A stretch of DNA of 33,037 nt, from NCBI GenBank assembly GCA_036379455.1, contig DASVGQ010000105.1, positions 1 to 33,037 on the forward strand, in the 5' to 3' direction. The notes under the pieces were generated by a model. That model was given only the letters and a program-made list of their open reading frames with translations, searched no databases and was not told the origin of the DNA. Each line of letters begins with the position of its first letter. Position 1 is the stretch's first letter. Positions 11,669-20,657 of the stretch are shown piece after piece. A program made the position numbers and the translations under genes. Source of the stretch: SCRT01 sp036379455 (lineage in GTDB: Bacteria > Pseudomonadota > Gammaproteobacteria > Nevskiales > Nevskiaceae).

Positions 11669-13159
11669 CTACCCGCGGTCGCGTTCCTGCCGTTGGTGTT
11701 CCCGGAGCGCGTGGCGCGGAATCGAGGCGATCAGCTCCTGGCGCCTGGCGCGCAGCCGCGCGCGCGCATCCGCGCTGATGTCGCCCAGCCGCAGGCCGGC
11801 GTTGAGCTGGTCCAGCGCCGCCAGCGGGTTCTCTCGCGCAACGTAGTAGTTGGACATCTGGAAAGCCGCTTCGGCGGGGTTTCCGCTCGCCAGCGCGGCG
11901 CGTGCCAGGAGCTGCCAGGTACGCGGGCTGGTGCCGTACGACTGTTGGTGCGACAACAACACCTTGCGCGCATCCAGCGGCTTGCCGGCCGTGATGAGAT
12001 CGTCGGCGGTCTGCAGGATCGCCGGCGCGTATCCTGGATTCGTCGACAGGACGCGTTGGTCAACAGCGAGCGCGCTGCGGATGTCGCCCGCACCGGCGTG
12101 GATCCGCGACTCGAGCAGCAGTACGTCGCGGTCGTCCGGCCACTCCTTGAGCAGAGGCTGCAACGCCTGCAGAGCCTGACGATCCTGCCCGGTCAGGTGC
12201 AGCGTCATGGCGTAGCCGTAGTGGTTGCCAGCCGTCGCCTTGCCGCTTCTCAGCTCGCCGTCGAAGTACTTGAGCGCGTCCGCCGCGGCGTTCGCTTCGA
12301 GCACCCGACCGCGCGCCCGCATCAACTCAAAGCTGATGGAGGAGGGCAGCTTGCTCGCCGGGTAGCGTTCCGCACGTTCCGTCGCCTCGGCGATGCGGGT
12401 GGAGTTGACGGGATGGTCGAGCAGGATTTGCGGAATCTGGCCGTACAGCCGCGTCTGCTGCTGCAGCCTGCCGAAGAAGTCGGCCATGGCCAGCGGCTGG
12501 TAGCCGGCGCGCGCCAGCGTCTCGATACCCACCCGGTCGGCTTCCAGCTCGTTGCCGCGCGTGTAGTTGATTTCGCGCTGGGTGTTGATGGACTGGCCGA
12601 GGATCAGGCCGCCCTCGATGGCGTCGCCGCCGCTGCCGGAGGCCGCTGCGGCGATCATCGCGCCGATGACGGCGGCCCACGTGGCGATCGACGCGATCGG
12701 GCTGCGATCGGCCGTGCGCGCGATGTGGTTCTGGGTGACGTGCGCCTCCTCGTGTGCCATGACCGCCGCAAGCTCGCTGACGTTCGCGGCCGCCACGATC
12801 GTGCCGACGTTGACGCCAATGATCGACCCCGGCAACGTCACCGCGTTGATGCCGTTGTCAGCCAGCACCAGAAAGCGGAATTCCGGCGGGCGGGCGGTCC
12901 CGTGTGACGCGAGCTGCCAGCCGATGGAATTGATGAAGGTCTCGAGTTCGGGGTCGCTGACGATGTAGTTCGCCCGGTACATTTCGTTGACGATCTTTCG
13001 GCCGATCTCGGCGGCCTTGGCCGGCGACAGCGCAGCATTGCCGGGCTCGCCGAGGTTCGGGAGCGTTTCGGGCAACGGAGTTTGTGCGCTCGTGGTCCCT
13101 GACCACGCCACGGCGCCGGATAGAAGCGCCGCGAGCGCCGTTCGATGTAGCTTTTCCAT
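11669..13159 (-). CDS. bepA: BepA-like periplasmic M48 zinc metalloprotease with TPR domain
   Basis: Outer-membrane quality-control protease/chaperone family; BepA (YfgC) of E. coli helps assemble LptD and degrades stalled forms. The 496-residue product has a Sec signal peptide (about 1-25, ending near TTSAQT), an M48 catalytic domain with HEEAH at 136-140 and the third zinc ligand Glu206 in LEADRVG, a hydrophobic Ala/Gly-rich stretch between them (about 155-175), then TPR repeats in the C-terminal half (about 290-480) as in BepA (487 residues). Start ATG 13159. It is divergent from cvpA. The M48+TPR layout favours BepA over LoiP or HtpX; the functional match to E. coli BepA is inference. lptF-lptG, also in LPS export, lie 9 kb away. 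Confidence 0.88.
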   Translation of the reverse strand: MEKLHRTALAALLSGAVAWSGTTSAQTPLPETLPNLGEPGNAALSPAKAAEIGRKIVNEMYRANYIVSDPELETFINSIGWQLASHGTARPPEFRFLVLADNGINAVTLPGSIIGVNVGTIVAAANVSELAAVMAHEEAHVTQNHIARTADRSPIASIATWAAVIGAMIAAAASGSGGDAIEGGLILGQSINTQREINYTRGNELEADRVGIETLARAGYQPLAMADFFGRLQQQTRLYGQIPQILLDHPVNSTRIAEATERAERYPASKLPSSISFELMRARGRVLEANAAADALKYFDGELRSGKATAGNHYGYAMTLHLTGQDRQALQALQPLLKEWPDDRDVLLLESRIHAGAGDIRSALAVDQRVLSTNPGYAPAILQTADDLITAGKPLDARKVLLSHQQSYGTSPRTWQLLARAALASGNPAEAAFQMSNYYVARENPLAALDQLNAGLRLGDISADARARLRARRQELIASIPRHALREHQRQERDRG

Positions 13160-13265
13160 GGCTCCGGTGCAACTGCATTGGGAGCTGAATGGACAGTCTA
13201 CGCTGGCACCTGCCGCGCTGGCGGACGTCCTCCGCGACCTGCGGAATCCTACAAGGGCGCGTGCG

Positions 13266-13271
13266 TATAAT
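13266..13271 (+). promoter_or_regulatory. -10 box of a probable cvpA-purF promoter
   Basis: A perfect TATAAT at 13266-13271, 24 bp before the cvpA ATG. The region 16-18 bp upstream (around 13242-13248, GCGGAATC) has no good -35, so it may depend on an activator or on a weak -35. The position would give a leader of roughly 18 nt. Confidence 0.5.
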
Positions 13272-13295
13272 GCGGCCTACGGTGGCGGGCGCGGC

Positions 13296-13835
13296 ATGAA
13301 CTGGATCGACTACGTGATCCTCGCGGTGGTCGCAGTCTCGACGATTGTCGGCCTGTGGCGCGGCTTTACGCGCGAGCTTTTCAGCCTTGCCACGTGGGTC
13401 GGCGCATTCATCGCCGCATGGCTGTTCGGCGCAACGCTGGCGGCGCACCTGGACAGCTTGGGCGTGCACATCACGGATCCGTCGCTGCGCCGCTACGCCG
13501 CCTATCTCGCGATCTTCCTGGTGGTGCTGGTGGTCGGCACGGTCGTGTCGGCGATCCTGTCGCATTGGGTGCGCTCCAGCGTCCTGGCCGGCCTCGACCA
13601 CAGCATGGGCGCACTCGTCGGCCTGGCGCGCGGCGCCTTCGTCGTCGTGCTGCTGGTGATGGTCGTCGGTATTCGCGGCGACCTCAACGCGCCCGTGTGG
13701 CGCACCTCGACGCTGGTGCCGAAACTCTCGCCGCTGGCGGCGGCGCTGCGCACCAGCGTCCCCGGCAATTGGATCGCCCCGCTGCAGCCGGCGCGGCCGG
13801 CGCCGTCCACTCCTGTCCTTTCCACGGGTACCTGA
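13296..13835 (+). CDS. cvpA: CvpA family inner-membrane protein
   Basis: Small membrane protein of the colicin V production family. The 179-residue product has four hydrophobic segments (about 5-22, 26-48, 66-90 and 103-126) and the family N-terminus MNWIDYVILAVVAVSTIVGLWRG. Similar in size to E. coli CvpA (162). The ATG at 13296 is chosen because the frame upstream to 12987 overlaps the divergent bepA gene and its leader; the Shine-Dalgarno is weak (GGTGGCGGG). It ends 3 nt before purF, and cvpA-purF adjacency is widely conserved, so the two are one operon. Its molecular role is unsettled; links to purine synthesis, colicin V export and envelope stress tolerance are known from other bacteria. 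Confidence 0.92.
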   Translation: MNWIDYVILAVVAVSTIVGLWRGFTRELFSLATWVGAFIAAWLFGATLAAHLDSLGVHITDPSLRRYAAYLAIFLVVLVVGTVVSAILSHWVRSSVLAGLDHSMGALVGLARGAFVVVLLVMVVGIRGDLNAPVWRTSTLVPKLSPLAAALRTSVPGNWIAPLQPARPAPSTPVLSTGT

Positions 13836-13838
13836 AAC

Positions 13839-15359
13839 ATGTGCGGAATCGTCGGCATCGTCGCGAAGTCTGCGGTCAATCGGGATCTGTACGACGCGCT
13901 GACGATGCTCCAGCACCGTGGGCAGGACGCTGCGGGCATGATGACCTGCGAGGGCGGGCGCCTGCATCTGCGCAAGGGCCTGGGCCTCGTGCGCGACGTG
14001 TTCAACAAGGATGAACACATGATCGCGCAGCGCGGCGACTTCGGCATCGCCCACGTGCGCTACCCGACGGCCGGCGTGACGACCATGGCCGAGACGCAGC
14101 CGCTGTACACCAATACACCTTACGGAATCGCGCTGGTCCACAACGGCAATCTGACGAACACGGTGGAGCTGCGGCAGGCGCTGTTCGAGCAGGACCGACG
14201 CCATATCAACACCGAGTCGGATACGGACGTGCTGCTCAACGTGTTCGCGCACGAACTGATGAAATCACCTTCGGCGCGGCTCACTCCGGACGACGTCTTC
14301 GACGCGCTCGGCCGCGTCCATCATCGGGTCCGCGGAGCCTATGCCTGCGTGGCCCTGATCGCCAACTACGGCATCGTGGGATTCCGTGATCCGTTCGGCA
14401 TCCGGCCCGTGGTCTATGGGCGACGTCTGTCGAGCAAGGGGCTGGAGTACATGATCGCTTCGGAGTCCGTAGCGCTCGACGCCCTCGGATTCGAGATCAT
14501 CGGCGACATCGAGCCGGGCGAGGCGGTGCTCGTGACGCAGGATGGCCGGCTGTACAAGCGCCAGTGCGCGACGCATCCCATCCATTCGCCGTGCATCTTC
14601 GAGTACGTCTACCTCGCGCGCCCGGATTCGGTGATGGACGGAATCTACGTGTACAAGGCGCGGCTGCGCATGGGCGCGGCGCTGGCAGCGAAGATCCAGC
14701 GCGAGTGGCCGGACCACGACATCGATGTCGTCATTCCGATTCCCGATACTTCACGCGTGGCCGGCTCGGAGCTCGCCAACCAGCTGGGCGTGAAGTACCG
14801 CGAGGGTTTCATCAAGAACCGCTACATCGGACGGACCTTCATCATGCCGGGGCAGGCCAACCGGCGGCGCTCCGTACGCCAGAAGCTCAACGCCATAGAC
14901 CTGGAGTTCAGCGGCAAGAACGTACTGCTGGTGGATGACTCGATCGTGCGCGGAACGACCAGCCGCGAGATCATCGAGATGGCCAGGGACGCGGGCGCGC
15001 GCAAGGTCTACTTCGCATCCGCCGCGCCGCCGGTGCGTTATCCGAACGTCTACGGTATCGACATGCCATCGGCGAGCGAGCTCATCGCCCACGGACGCAG
15101 CGAGGAGGAGCTGCGGGCCCTGCTCGGCGCCGACCGGCTCATCTATCAGGACTTGGACGACTTGATCGAAGCCGTACGGCACAAGCACTCGTGCATCGAA
15201 CGTTTCGACACCTCGGTGTTCACGGGCGAGTACATTACGCAGGACGTCGACCGCGCCTATCTGGATCAGCTCGAGCTGTTCCGCTCCGATGCGGCGCAGG
15301 CGGCGCATCGCCGCGCGGCGGCCTCCGAAAACGTCATTGAATTGAGCAGCGCAGGCTGA
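13839..15359 (+). CDS. purF: Amidophosphoribosyltransferase PurF
   Basis: First committed step of de novo purine synthesis: PRPP + glutamine to 5-phosphoribosylamine, in the cytoplasm. The 506-residue product begins MCGIVGIVAK, with Cys2 as the Ntn-hydrolase nucleophile once Met1 is removed; the glutamine amidotransferase domain contains LQHRGQDAAG and continues to about residue 230. The phosphoribosyltransferase domain carries the PRPP loop VLLVDDSIVRGTT (362-374). Length matches E. coli PurF (505). The ATG at 13839 is fixed by the catalytic Cys2. It follows cvpA by 3 nt and precedes metZ by 43 nt, the cvpA-purF-metZ order seen in Pseudomonas. No propeptide is present, as in E. coli and unlike Bacillus. 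Confidence 0.98.
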   Translation: MCGIVGIVAKSAVNRDLYDALTMLQHRGQDAAGMMTCEGGRLHLRKGLGLVRDVFNKDEHMIAQRGDFGIAHVRYPTAGVTTMAETQPLYTNTPYGIALVHNGNLTNTVELRQALFEQDRRHINTESDTDVLLNVFAHELMKSPSARLTPDDVFDALGRVHHRVRGAYACVALIANYGIVGFRDPFGIRPVVYGRRLSSKGLEYMIASESVALDALGFEIIGDIEPGEAVLVTQDGRLYKRQCATHPIHSPCIFEYVYLARPDSVMDGIYVYKARLRMGAALAAKIQREWPDHDIDVVIPIPDTSRVAGSELANQLGVKYREGFIKNRYIGRTFIMPGQANRRRSVRQKLNAIDLEFSGKNVLLVDDSIVRGTTSREIIEMARDAGARKVYFASAAPPVRYPNVYGIDMPSASELIAHGRSEEELRALLGADRLIYQDLDDLIEAVRHKHSCIERFDTSVFTGEYITQDVDRAYLDQLELFRSDAAQAAHRRAAASENVIELSSAG

Positions 15360-15402
15360 CGCCGCGAGCGTCGTCCTCAGCTACGTGAACAGACGGCAGG
15401 AC

Positions 15403-16608
15403 ATGGCAGAACAGAACCCGCTTCACCCTTCACCTCCCGATCCCGATTGGCACACCGGCACGCTGGGCGTCCGGGCGTGCGAGCCGCGCAGCAACTTTCG
15501 TGAGCACTCGGCGGCGATCCAGATGTCGTCGTCCTTCGTCTACGCAAGCGCCGAGCAGGCTGCGGCGGTGTTCTCCGCGAGCGAGCCCGGCTACATCTAC
15601 TCGCGCTTCGTGAACCCGACGGTGCGCGGCTTCGAGGATCGGCTGGCCGCGATGGAAGGCGGGGAGGCATGCGTGGCGACGGGCAGCGGAATGGGCGCGA
15701 TCCTGTCCATGTGCATGGCGCTGCTGCGCACGGGCGACAATATCCTGACGTCGCGCACGCTGTTCGGTTCCACCATCGGGCTCTTCGATCGCATTCTCGG
15801 CCGCTTCGGCATTACCACGACCTACGTGGACTCCGTCGATCCGGCCGCGTGGCGCGCGGCGAGGCAGCCGCAGACGCGGCTGGTGTTCGTCGAGACACCG
15901 AACAACCCACTGCTGGGGATCGCCGACATCGCGGCGCTCGCCGAAGTGGCCCACGAAAGCGGGGCACTGTTCGCGGTTGACAACTGCTTTCTGACGCCGG
16001 TGCTGCAGAAGCCGCTGGCACTGGGCGCGGATCTGGTCATCCACTCCGCCACTAAGTACATCGACGGACAGGGGCGCTGCGTTGGCGGTGCCGTGGTGGG
16101 GAGCCGCGAGGTCGTGGGAGAACAGGTGTTCCAGTTCCTGCGCACCGCCGGAACCAGCATGTCGCCGTTCAATGCGTGGGTATTCCTGAAAGGTCTCGAG
16201 ACGCTCGCGCTGCGGGTGCGCGCGCACTGCGCGAACGCACAGAAACTCGCCGAGTGGCTGGAGTCGCAGCCGAAGGTGGAGCGCGTCTACTACCTGGGTC
16301 TGGCCAGCCATCCGCAGCATGCGTTGGCGCAGCGCCAGCAGTCGGGCTTCGGCGGCATGGTGTCCTTCGACGTCCGGGGCGGCCGCGCCGCGGCGTGGCG
16401 CGTGATCGATGGTTGCCATCTGCTGAGCATCACCTCGAATCTCGGCGATACGCGCAGCACCATCTGTCATCCCGCCACCACCACGCACCGGCGGCTGACC
16501 GACGAGCAGCGCCACGCCGCGGGGATCGGCGAAGGCCTACTGCGCGTATCGGTCGGCCTGGAAGACATCGAAGACATCATCGGCGACCTGCAGCGCGGGC
16601 TGGCCTGA
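15403..16608 (+). CDS. metZ: O-succinylhomoserine sulfhydrylase MetZ
   Basis: PLP enzyme of the Cys/Met-metabolism family that makes homocysteine directly from O-succinylhomoserine and sulfide. The 401-residue product carries YSRFVNPTVRGFEDRLAAMEGGEACVATGSGM, VETPNNPLLGIADI and the PLP-lysine motif SATKYIDGQGR with Lys218. Start ATG 15403 (MAEQNPLHPSP) is chosen over the in-frame GTG at 15385; GGCAGGA is very close to the ATG, and the GTG has no Shine-Dalgarno. It follows purF by 43 nt on the same strand. The cvpA-purF-metZ order and the sequence favour MetZ over cystathionine gamma-synthase or -lyase, but substrate specificity in this family cannot be fixed from sequence alone. Confidence 0.9.
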   Translation: MAEQNPLHPSPPDPDWHTGTLGVRACEPRSNFREHSAAIQMSSSFVYASAEQAAAVFSASEPGYIYSRFVNPTVRGFEDRLAAMEGGEACVATGSGMGAILSMCMALLRTGDNILTSRTLFGSTIGLFDRILGRFGITTTYVDSVDPAAWRAARQPQTRLVFVETPNNPLLGIADIAALAEVAHESGALFAVDNCFLTPVLQKPLALGADLVIHSATKYIDGQGRCVGGAVVGSREVVGEQVFQFLRTAGTSMSPFNAWVFLKGLETLALRVRAHCANAQKLAEWLESQPKVERVYYLGLASHPQHALAQRQQSGFGGMVSFDVRGGRAAAWRVIDGCHLLSITSNLGDTRSTICHPATTTHRRLTDEQRHAAGIGEGLLRVSVGLEDIEDIIGDLQRGLA

Positions 16609-16821
16609 GCCCCGGTCAGCCGTCCGTTCCCGTCACGGGTCCATGCGGCCCCCGAACAGACGCGGTTCGCAGGCACATGGCGGATCTGGCAGTAGACGCG
16701 CCCTTTGCGTTTGCGAGCGACGCCGCGTTCGTGATGCGTTGAACCGCCATCCCGCGTAGCGGGTCGATGCGACCGACACTCCTTCACGGGACCCGTGGTC
16801 CAGCGCCTTCGGACACTCTTC

Positions 16822-19671
16822 CTACAGCGTGCGGATGCGTTCGCGCTGCGCCGTGAGCGTCGCAAGCTCGGAGCGTTGACCGGCCACGCGTGCGCGCTCC
16901 TTGTCGACCACCTCCGGCGGTGCACCGGCGATGAAGCGCTGATTGCCGAGCCGTTGCAGATTGCGTTCGAGATCGCGTTCGATGCGTGCGATGAGCTTGT
17001 CGAGACGCGACAGCTCCGCATCCTTGTCGATGAGTCCAGCCATCGGCACGAGGATCTTCATGTCGCCGAGCAGGGCGGCAGCGGCCGGTGGTTCCGGCTC
17101 CTCTGGTCCGAGGACGCGCGGTGGGTCCACGCGCGCGACGGTGCCGATCGCCGCCTGCAGGCGCGCGAGCCGTTCACGGTCGCCGTCGTCCGCGTTTCTC
17201 AGCAGCACCGGCAGACGGCGCCCGGGCGCGATATCCATTTCGCCGCGGATCTGGCGCACCGCCAGCACGAAGGCCTTGAGCCATTCCACGTCACCTTCGG
17301 CCACCGGGTCGATGCGCGCTTCGTCCGCGACGGGATAGGGCTGCAGCATGATGGTGGCGCCCGTCTTCCCGGCGAGTGGCGCGACGCGCTGCCAGATGTC
17401 TTCGGTGATGAAGGGCATGAGCGGATGCAGCAGCCGCAGCGTGGCTTCCAGCACCTCGACCAGCGTGCCGCGCGTGGCGCCGCGCTCCGCGGGTGTCCCG
17501 TCGCTCAACGTCGGCTTGGAGAGCTCGAGGTACCAGTCGCAGAACTCGTTCCAGACGAATTCGTAGAGCGTTCGCGCCAGCAGGTCGAAGCGGTAGTCGG
17601 CGAAGTATCGTGCGGCGTCCAGGGCGACGCGCTGCAGCCGCGAGCGGATCCAGCGGTCCGGCAACGATGATGCGATGCCGGCTGCTCCCGCGGTGCCTAC
17701 GGTGGGCGCTGAGGCGGCTTCAGCCGGCTCGCAGTTCATCAACACGAAGCGCGACGCGTTCCACAGCTTGTTGCAGAAGTTGCGGTAGCCGGCGGCACGG
17801 CCGGCGTCGAAGCGGATGTCCCGTCCGTTCGTGGCAAGCGCGGCGAAGGTGAAGCGCAGCGCGTCAATGCCCACCGGCGCGAGGCCCTTCGGATAATCCT
17901 TGCGGGTCTTGGCAGCGATCTTCGGTGCCATCGCGGGCTGCATGAGGCCGCTGGTGCGCTTGGCGAGCAGCGCATCCAGAGTGATGCCGTCGGCGACGTC
18001 GAGCGGGTCGAGCACGTTGCCCTTCGACTTGCTCATCTTGTTGCCTTCCGGGTCGCGCACGAGCCCGGTGATGAACACGTCGCGGAAGGGCACCTCGTCA
18101 CCGAGGTAAAGGCCCATCATCACCATCCGGGCGACCCAGAAGAAGATGATGTCGAAGCCGGTGACCAGCACGCTCGTCGGGTAGAAGCTGCGCAGCTCGG
18201 ACGTGCAGTCGGGCCAGCCGAGGGTCGCCAGAGGCCAGATGTCCGAGGAGAACCACGTGTCGAAGACGTCCGGGTCCTGACGCAGCGGTAGCGAGGGCTT
18301 GAGCCCGTAGCGGGTGCGCGCCTCAGCCTCCGAGCGCGCAACGTAGATGTTTCCCTCATCGTCGTACCACGCGGGGATGCGGTGTCCCCACCACAGCTGG
18401 CGGCTGATGCACCAGTCCTGGATGTTTTCGAGCCAGTGGAAATACGTGGTCTTCCAGCTGTCCGGCACGAAATGGATGCGGCCCTCGCGCACCGCGGCGA
18501 GCGCGGGCTCGGTGATCGCCGTCCAGCCGCCGGGCCGGCCGTCGGTGAGCTGCCTTCGCGTCAGGTCGACGAACCACTGGTCGGTCAACCACGGCTCCAG
18601 CACGCTCCCGGTGCGGTCACCGCGCGGCACCTTCAGCTTGTGCGGCTCGATGCGGTCCACGAGGCCCAGGGCCTGCAGGTCGCGCACGATGCTTTCGCGC
18701 GCCTCGTAGCGGTCGAGCCCGCGGTAGGCCGCGGGCGCGGTGTCGGCGATGCGCGCGGAAGCCGTGAAGATGTTCGTCAGGGGCAGATCGTGACGCTGGC
18801 CGACGGCGTAGTCGTTGAAATCGTGTGCCGGCGTGATCTTGACGGCGCCGGTGCCGAAGCTGCGGTCCACGTACTCGTCGGCGATGATCGGCAGGCGGCG
18901 ATCGCACAGCGGCAGCACGACCTCCTTGCCGACGAGTCCGCGATAGCGCGGATCCTCCGGGTGGACCGCCACGGCCGCGTCACCCAGCATGGTCTCGGGG
19001 CGTGTCGTCGCGACGACGATGTAGTCATGCGACTGGCCCCGTTCGTCGCGGTAGCTCGCGCCGTCGGCCAGCGGGTAGCGCAGATGCCACAGGTGGCCGT
19101 CTTCCTCCTCCTGCTTGACTTCGAGATCCGAGATGGCCGTCTGCAGCACGGGGTCCCAGTTCACCAGGCGCTTGCCGCGGTAGATCAGGCCTGCGTCGTG
19201 GAGGCGCACGAAGTGCTCGACGACGGCGCGTTCGTAGCCCGGATCCATCGTGAAACGTTCGCGCGACCAGTCCACCGAGCTGCCGAGCCGGCGGATCTGG
19301 CTCGTGATGATCGCGTGGGAGTGTTCCTTCCACTTCCAGATTTCGGCCACGAAGGTGTCGCGGCCGAGCTCGCTGCGCGAGCGGCCTTCGCGCTTGAGGT
19401 TGCGTTCCACGACCATCTGCGTAGCGATGCCGGCGTGGTCCGTGCCCGGCTGCCACAACGTGCGTTCGCCGCGCATGCGGTGATAGCGCGTGAGCGCGTC
19501 CATGATGGTGTGCTGGAACGCGTGCCCCATGTGCAGCGTGCCGGTGACGTTCGGCGGCGGGATGACGATGGAGTAGGGTGCGCCGCTGCCGCGCGGCGCG
19601 AAGGCGTCGAGTTCGCTCCAGCGTTCCCGCCAGCGGTCTTCGACCGCACGGGGTTCAAAGGTCTTGTCCAT
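16822..19671 (-). CDS. valS: Valyl-tRNA synthetase
   Basis: Class I aminoacyl-tRNA synthetase that charges tRNA-Val and edits misactivated threonine. The 949-residue product has the HIGH-type motif HMGH (47-50, in PPNVTGTLHMGHA), the inserted CP1 editing domain, the KMSKS motif (545-549, in GNKMSKSKGN), an anticodon-binding domain and a C-terminal coiled-coil arm (about 880-949, DAELSRLDKLIARIERDLERN) typical of ValRS. Length matches E. coli (951). ATG 19671 begins MDKTFEPRAVEDRW; an upstream ATG at 19710 would add 13 unlikely residues. It is the last gene of pepA-holC-lipoprotein-valS and converges on metZ. A tRNA-Val(UAC) substrate is in this window at 8139-8214. Confidence 0.98.
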   Translation of the reverse strand: MDKTFEPRAVEDRWRERWSELDAFAPRGSGAPYSIVIPPPNVTGTLHMGHAFQHTIMDALTRYHRMRGERTLWQPGTDHAGIATQMVVERNLKREGRSRSELGRDTFVAEIWKWKEHSHAIITSQIRRLGSSVDWSRERFTMDPGYERAVVEHFVRLHDAGLIYRGKRLVNWDPVLQTAISDLEVKQEEEDGHLWHLRYPLADGASYRDERGQSHDYIVVATTRPETMLGDAAVAVHPEDPRYRGLVGKEVVLPLCDRRLPIIADEYVDRSFGTGAVKITPAHDFNDYAVGQRHDLPLTNIFTASARIADTAPAAYRGLDRYEARESIVRDLQALGLVDRIEPHKLKVPRGDRTGSVLEPWLTDQWFVDLTRRQLTDGRPGGWTAITEPALAAVREGRIHFVPDSWKTTYFHWLENIQDWCISRQLWWGHRIPAWYDDEGNIYVARSEAEARTRYGLKPSLPLRQDPDVFDTWFSSDIWPLATLGWPDCTSELRSFYPTSVLVTGFDIIFFWVARMVMMGLYLGDEVPFRDVFITGLVRDPEGNKMSKSKGNVLDPLDVADGITLDALLAKRTSGLMQPAMAPKIAAKTRKDYPKGLAPVGIDALRFTFAALATNGRDIRFDAGRAAGYRNFCNKLWNASRFVLMNCEPAEAASAPTVGTAGAAGIASSLPDRWIRSRLQRVALDAARYFADYRFDLLARTLYEFVWNEFCDWYLELSKPTLSDGTPAERGATRGTLVEVLEATLRLLHPLMPFITEDIWQRVAPLAGKTGATIMLQPYPVADEARIDPVAEGDVEWLKAFVLAVRQIRGEMDIAPGRRLPVLLRNADDGDRERLARLQAAIGTVARVDPPRVLGPEEPEPPAAAALLGDMKILVPMAGLIDKDAELSRLDKLIARIERDLERNLQRLGNQRFIAGAPPEVVDKERARVAGQRSELATLTAQRERIRTL

Positions 19672-19786
19672 GTCCTGACGATGAGATGGCTGCTGTCCGG
19701 GACAACGCACGCTGCCGCACCGGCGGCACGCGTGCGCTACCGGGCGTGCCGCCGGTGGGAGAAGCGGGATGGTCCGGAAAAGGAGA

Positions 19787-20209
19787 TCAAGGTTGCTGCG
19801 CGCGGCGGCCGACCGCGGGACTCAGGTCCGTGCAAGCCGGCGCCGTGTCGACCACGACGCGTGCCACGCGATCGCCGTTCGGAACCAGCACGACGTGCGC
19901 GCGGCGGCTGCAGGCGAAGCTGAAGCCTTCCGACTGCGCGCCGTCGCAGCTCACGAAATTCTCATCGACACGATGTTCCTCGCCGCTGGCGTCGAAGTAG
20001 GACCCGCCCCTGGATCGGCAGCTGAAGCCGCTCGCCTCGAGGTTGGCCCGCGCGGTTGACAGCGTCATTCCCGGCTGCGCCGCTTGGTCGATCGACGTGC
20101 GCTGGCCCTCTCCAACCTGCGGCGCGAACAGCGCACAGCCCGAGACGAGGGATGCGAGGAGCAAGGGGAGGGCCCACCGCAGGGCAAGGCTGGCGTCACC
20201 GTTGCGCAT
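19787..20209 (-). CDS. Small predicted lipoprotein of unknown function
   Basis: 140-residue protein with a lipoprotein signal peptide: positive start, hydrophobic core WALPLLLASL and lipobox LVSGC with Cys25 as the lipidated residue. With Ala at +2 it would probably go to the outer membrane by the E. coli Lol rule. The mature part carries four more cysteines (64, 88, 100, 126), enough for two disulfides, and a predicted small alpha/beta region; no known domain was recognised. The ATG at 20209 is chosen because the signal peptide starts there. Its start overlaps the holC 3' end by 14 nt and valS begins 115 nt downstream, so it sits inside the usual pepA-holC-valS operon. A periplasm-facing role is inferred only from the signal. 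Confidence 0.82.
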   Translation of the reverse strand: MRNGDASLALRWALPLLLASLVSGCALFAPQVGEGQRTSIDQAAQPGMTLSTARANLEASGFSCRSRGGSYFDASGEEHRVDENFVSCDGAQSEGFSFACSRRAHVVLVPNGDRVARVVVDTAPACTDLSPAVGRRAQQP

Positions 20210-20657
20210 CGGGTGCTCCGTTTGCGCCGAGCTCGTGGATCTCGAGCGCGTAGCCGCGGTCGCGATAGAAGCGGAACCGCTTGCGCGCTGCCGCGCGGAC
20301 ACGCGCGTCGCCGGACACCACTTCAAGTACTCGCTCGAACTGGCTGAAGAAGGCCGGGGTTTCGGCCGCCAGGTTGATCATCACGGACCGGTACTCGTCG
20401 GGCGGCGGGAGGTGTCCGAGGAGTACCGCAGGTGGCGCCGCGGCGTCGACCTCGCCAGTGTAGCGTTCGTGTGCGATGAAGCTGCCCTGTCGAAAGCTCC
20501 AGAGCGCCGCGTCCAGCTCGTCGACCGTATCGGCTTCCACGCTATGAACGTACACCCGTTTGCCGCGCGCCGCGGCCTTGTCGCACAGGCGACAGGTCAC
20601 GTCGATGGCGGCCCGGGTGCCGGTATCTGTCAGCAGATAGAAATCGATCCGCGTCAC
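20196..20657 (-). CDS. holC: DNA polymerase III chi subunit HolC
   Basis: Clamp-loader accessory subunit that contacts single-stranded-DNA-binding protein during replication. The 153-residue product begins MTRIDFYLLTDTGTRAAIDVTCRLCDKAAARGKRVYVH, the chi N-terminal pattern, followed by LDAALWSFRQGSFIAHE and a C-terminal INLAAETPAFFSQFERVLEVV region. Length fits E. coli chi (147). Its ATG overlaps the pepA stop (20654-20657, ATGA), so translation is likely coupled. The C-terminal 14 nt overlap the start of the lipoprotein gene. pepA-holC-valS clustering supports the call. Confidence 0.93.
   Translation of the reverse strand: MTRIDFYLLTDTGTRAAIDVTCRLCDKAAARGKRVYVHSVEADTVDELDAALWSFRQGSFIAHERYTGEVDAAAPPAVLLGHLPPPDEYRSVMINLAAETPAFFSQFERVLEVVSGDARVRAAARKRFRFYRDRGYALEIHELGANGAPDAQR

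Noticed and set aside
11490..11846. 118-codon plus-strand frame in the bepA-fabI gap
   Set aside because: About half of it lies antisense to bepA, it lacks a Shine-Dalgarno, and no family was recognised.
12858..14252. 464-codon minus-strand frame spanning bepA, cvpA and purF
   Set aside because: Crosses three real genes, including purF and cvpA in antisense, and reads as a low-complexity His/Arg/Gln protein.
16609..16821. Possible terminators in the metZ-valS convergent gap (hairpins near 16751-16763 and the CACGGGACCCGTG dyad near 16785-16797)
   Set aside because: Stems are only 5-6 bp and no T-run follows on either strand.
18382..19923. 513-codon plus-strand open frame over valS
   Set aside because: Antisense of a complete valS with intact motifs; Arg/Ala/Val-rich composition and no domain.
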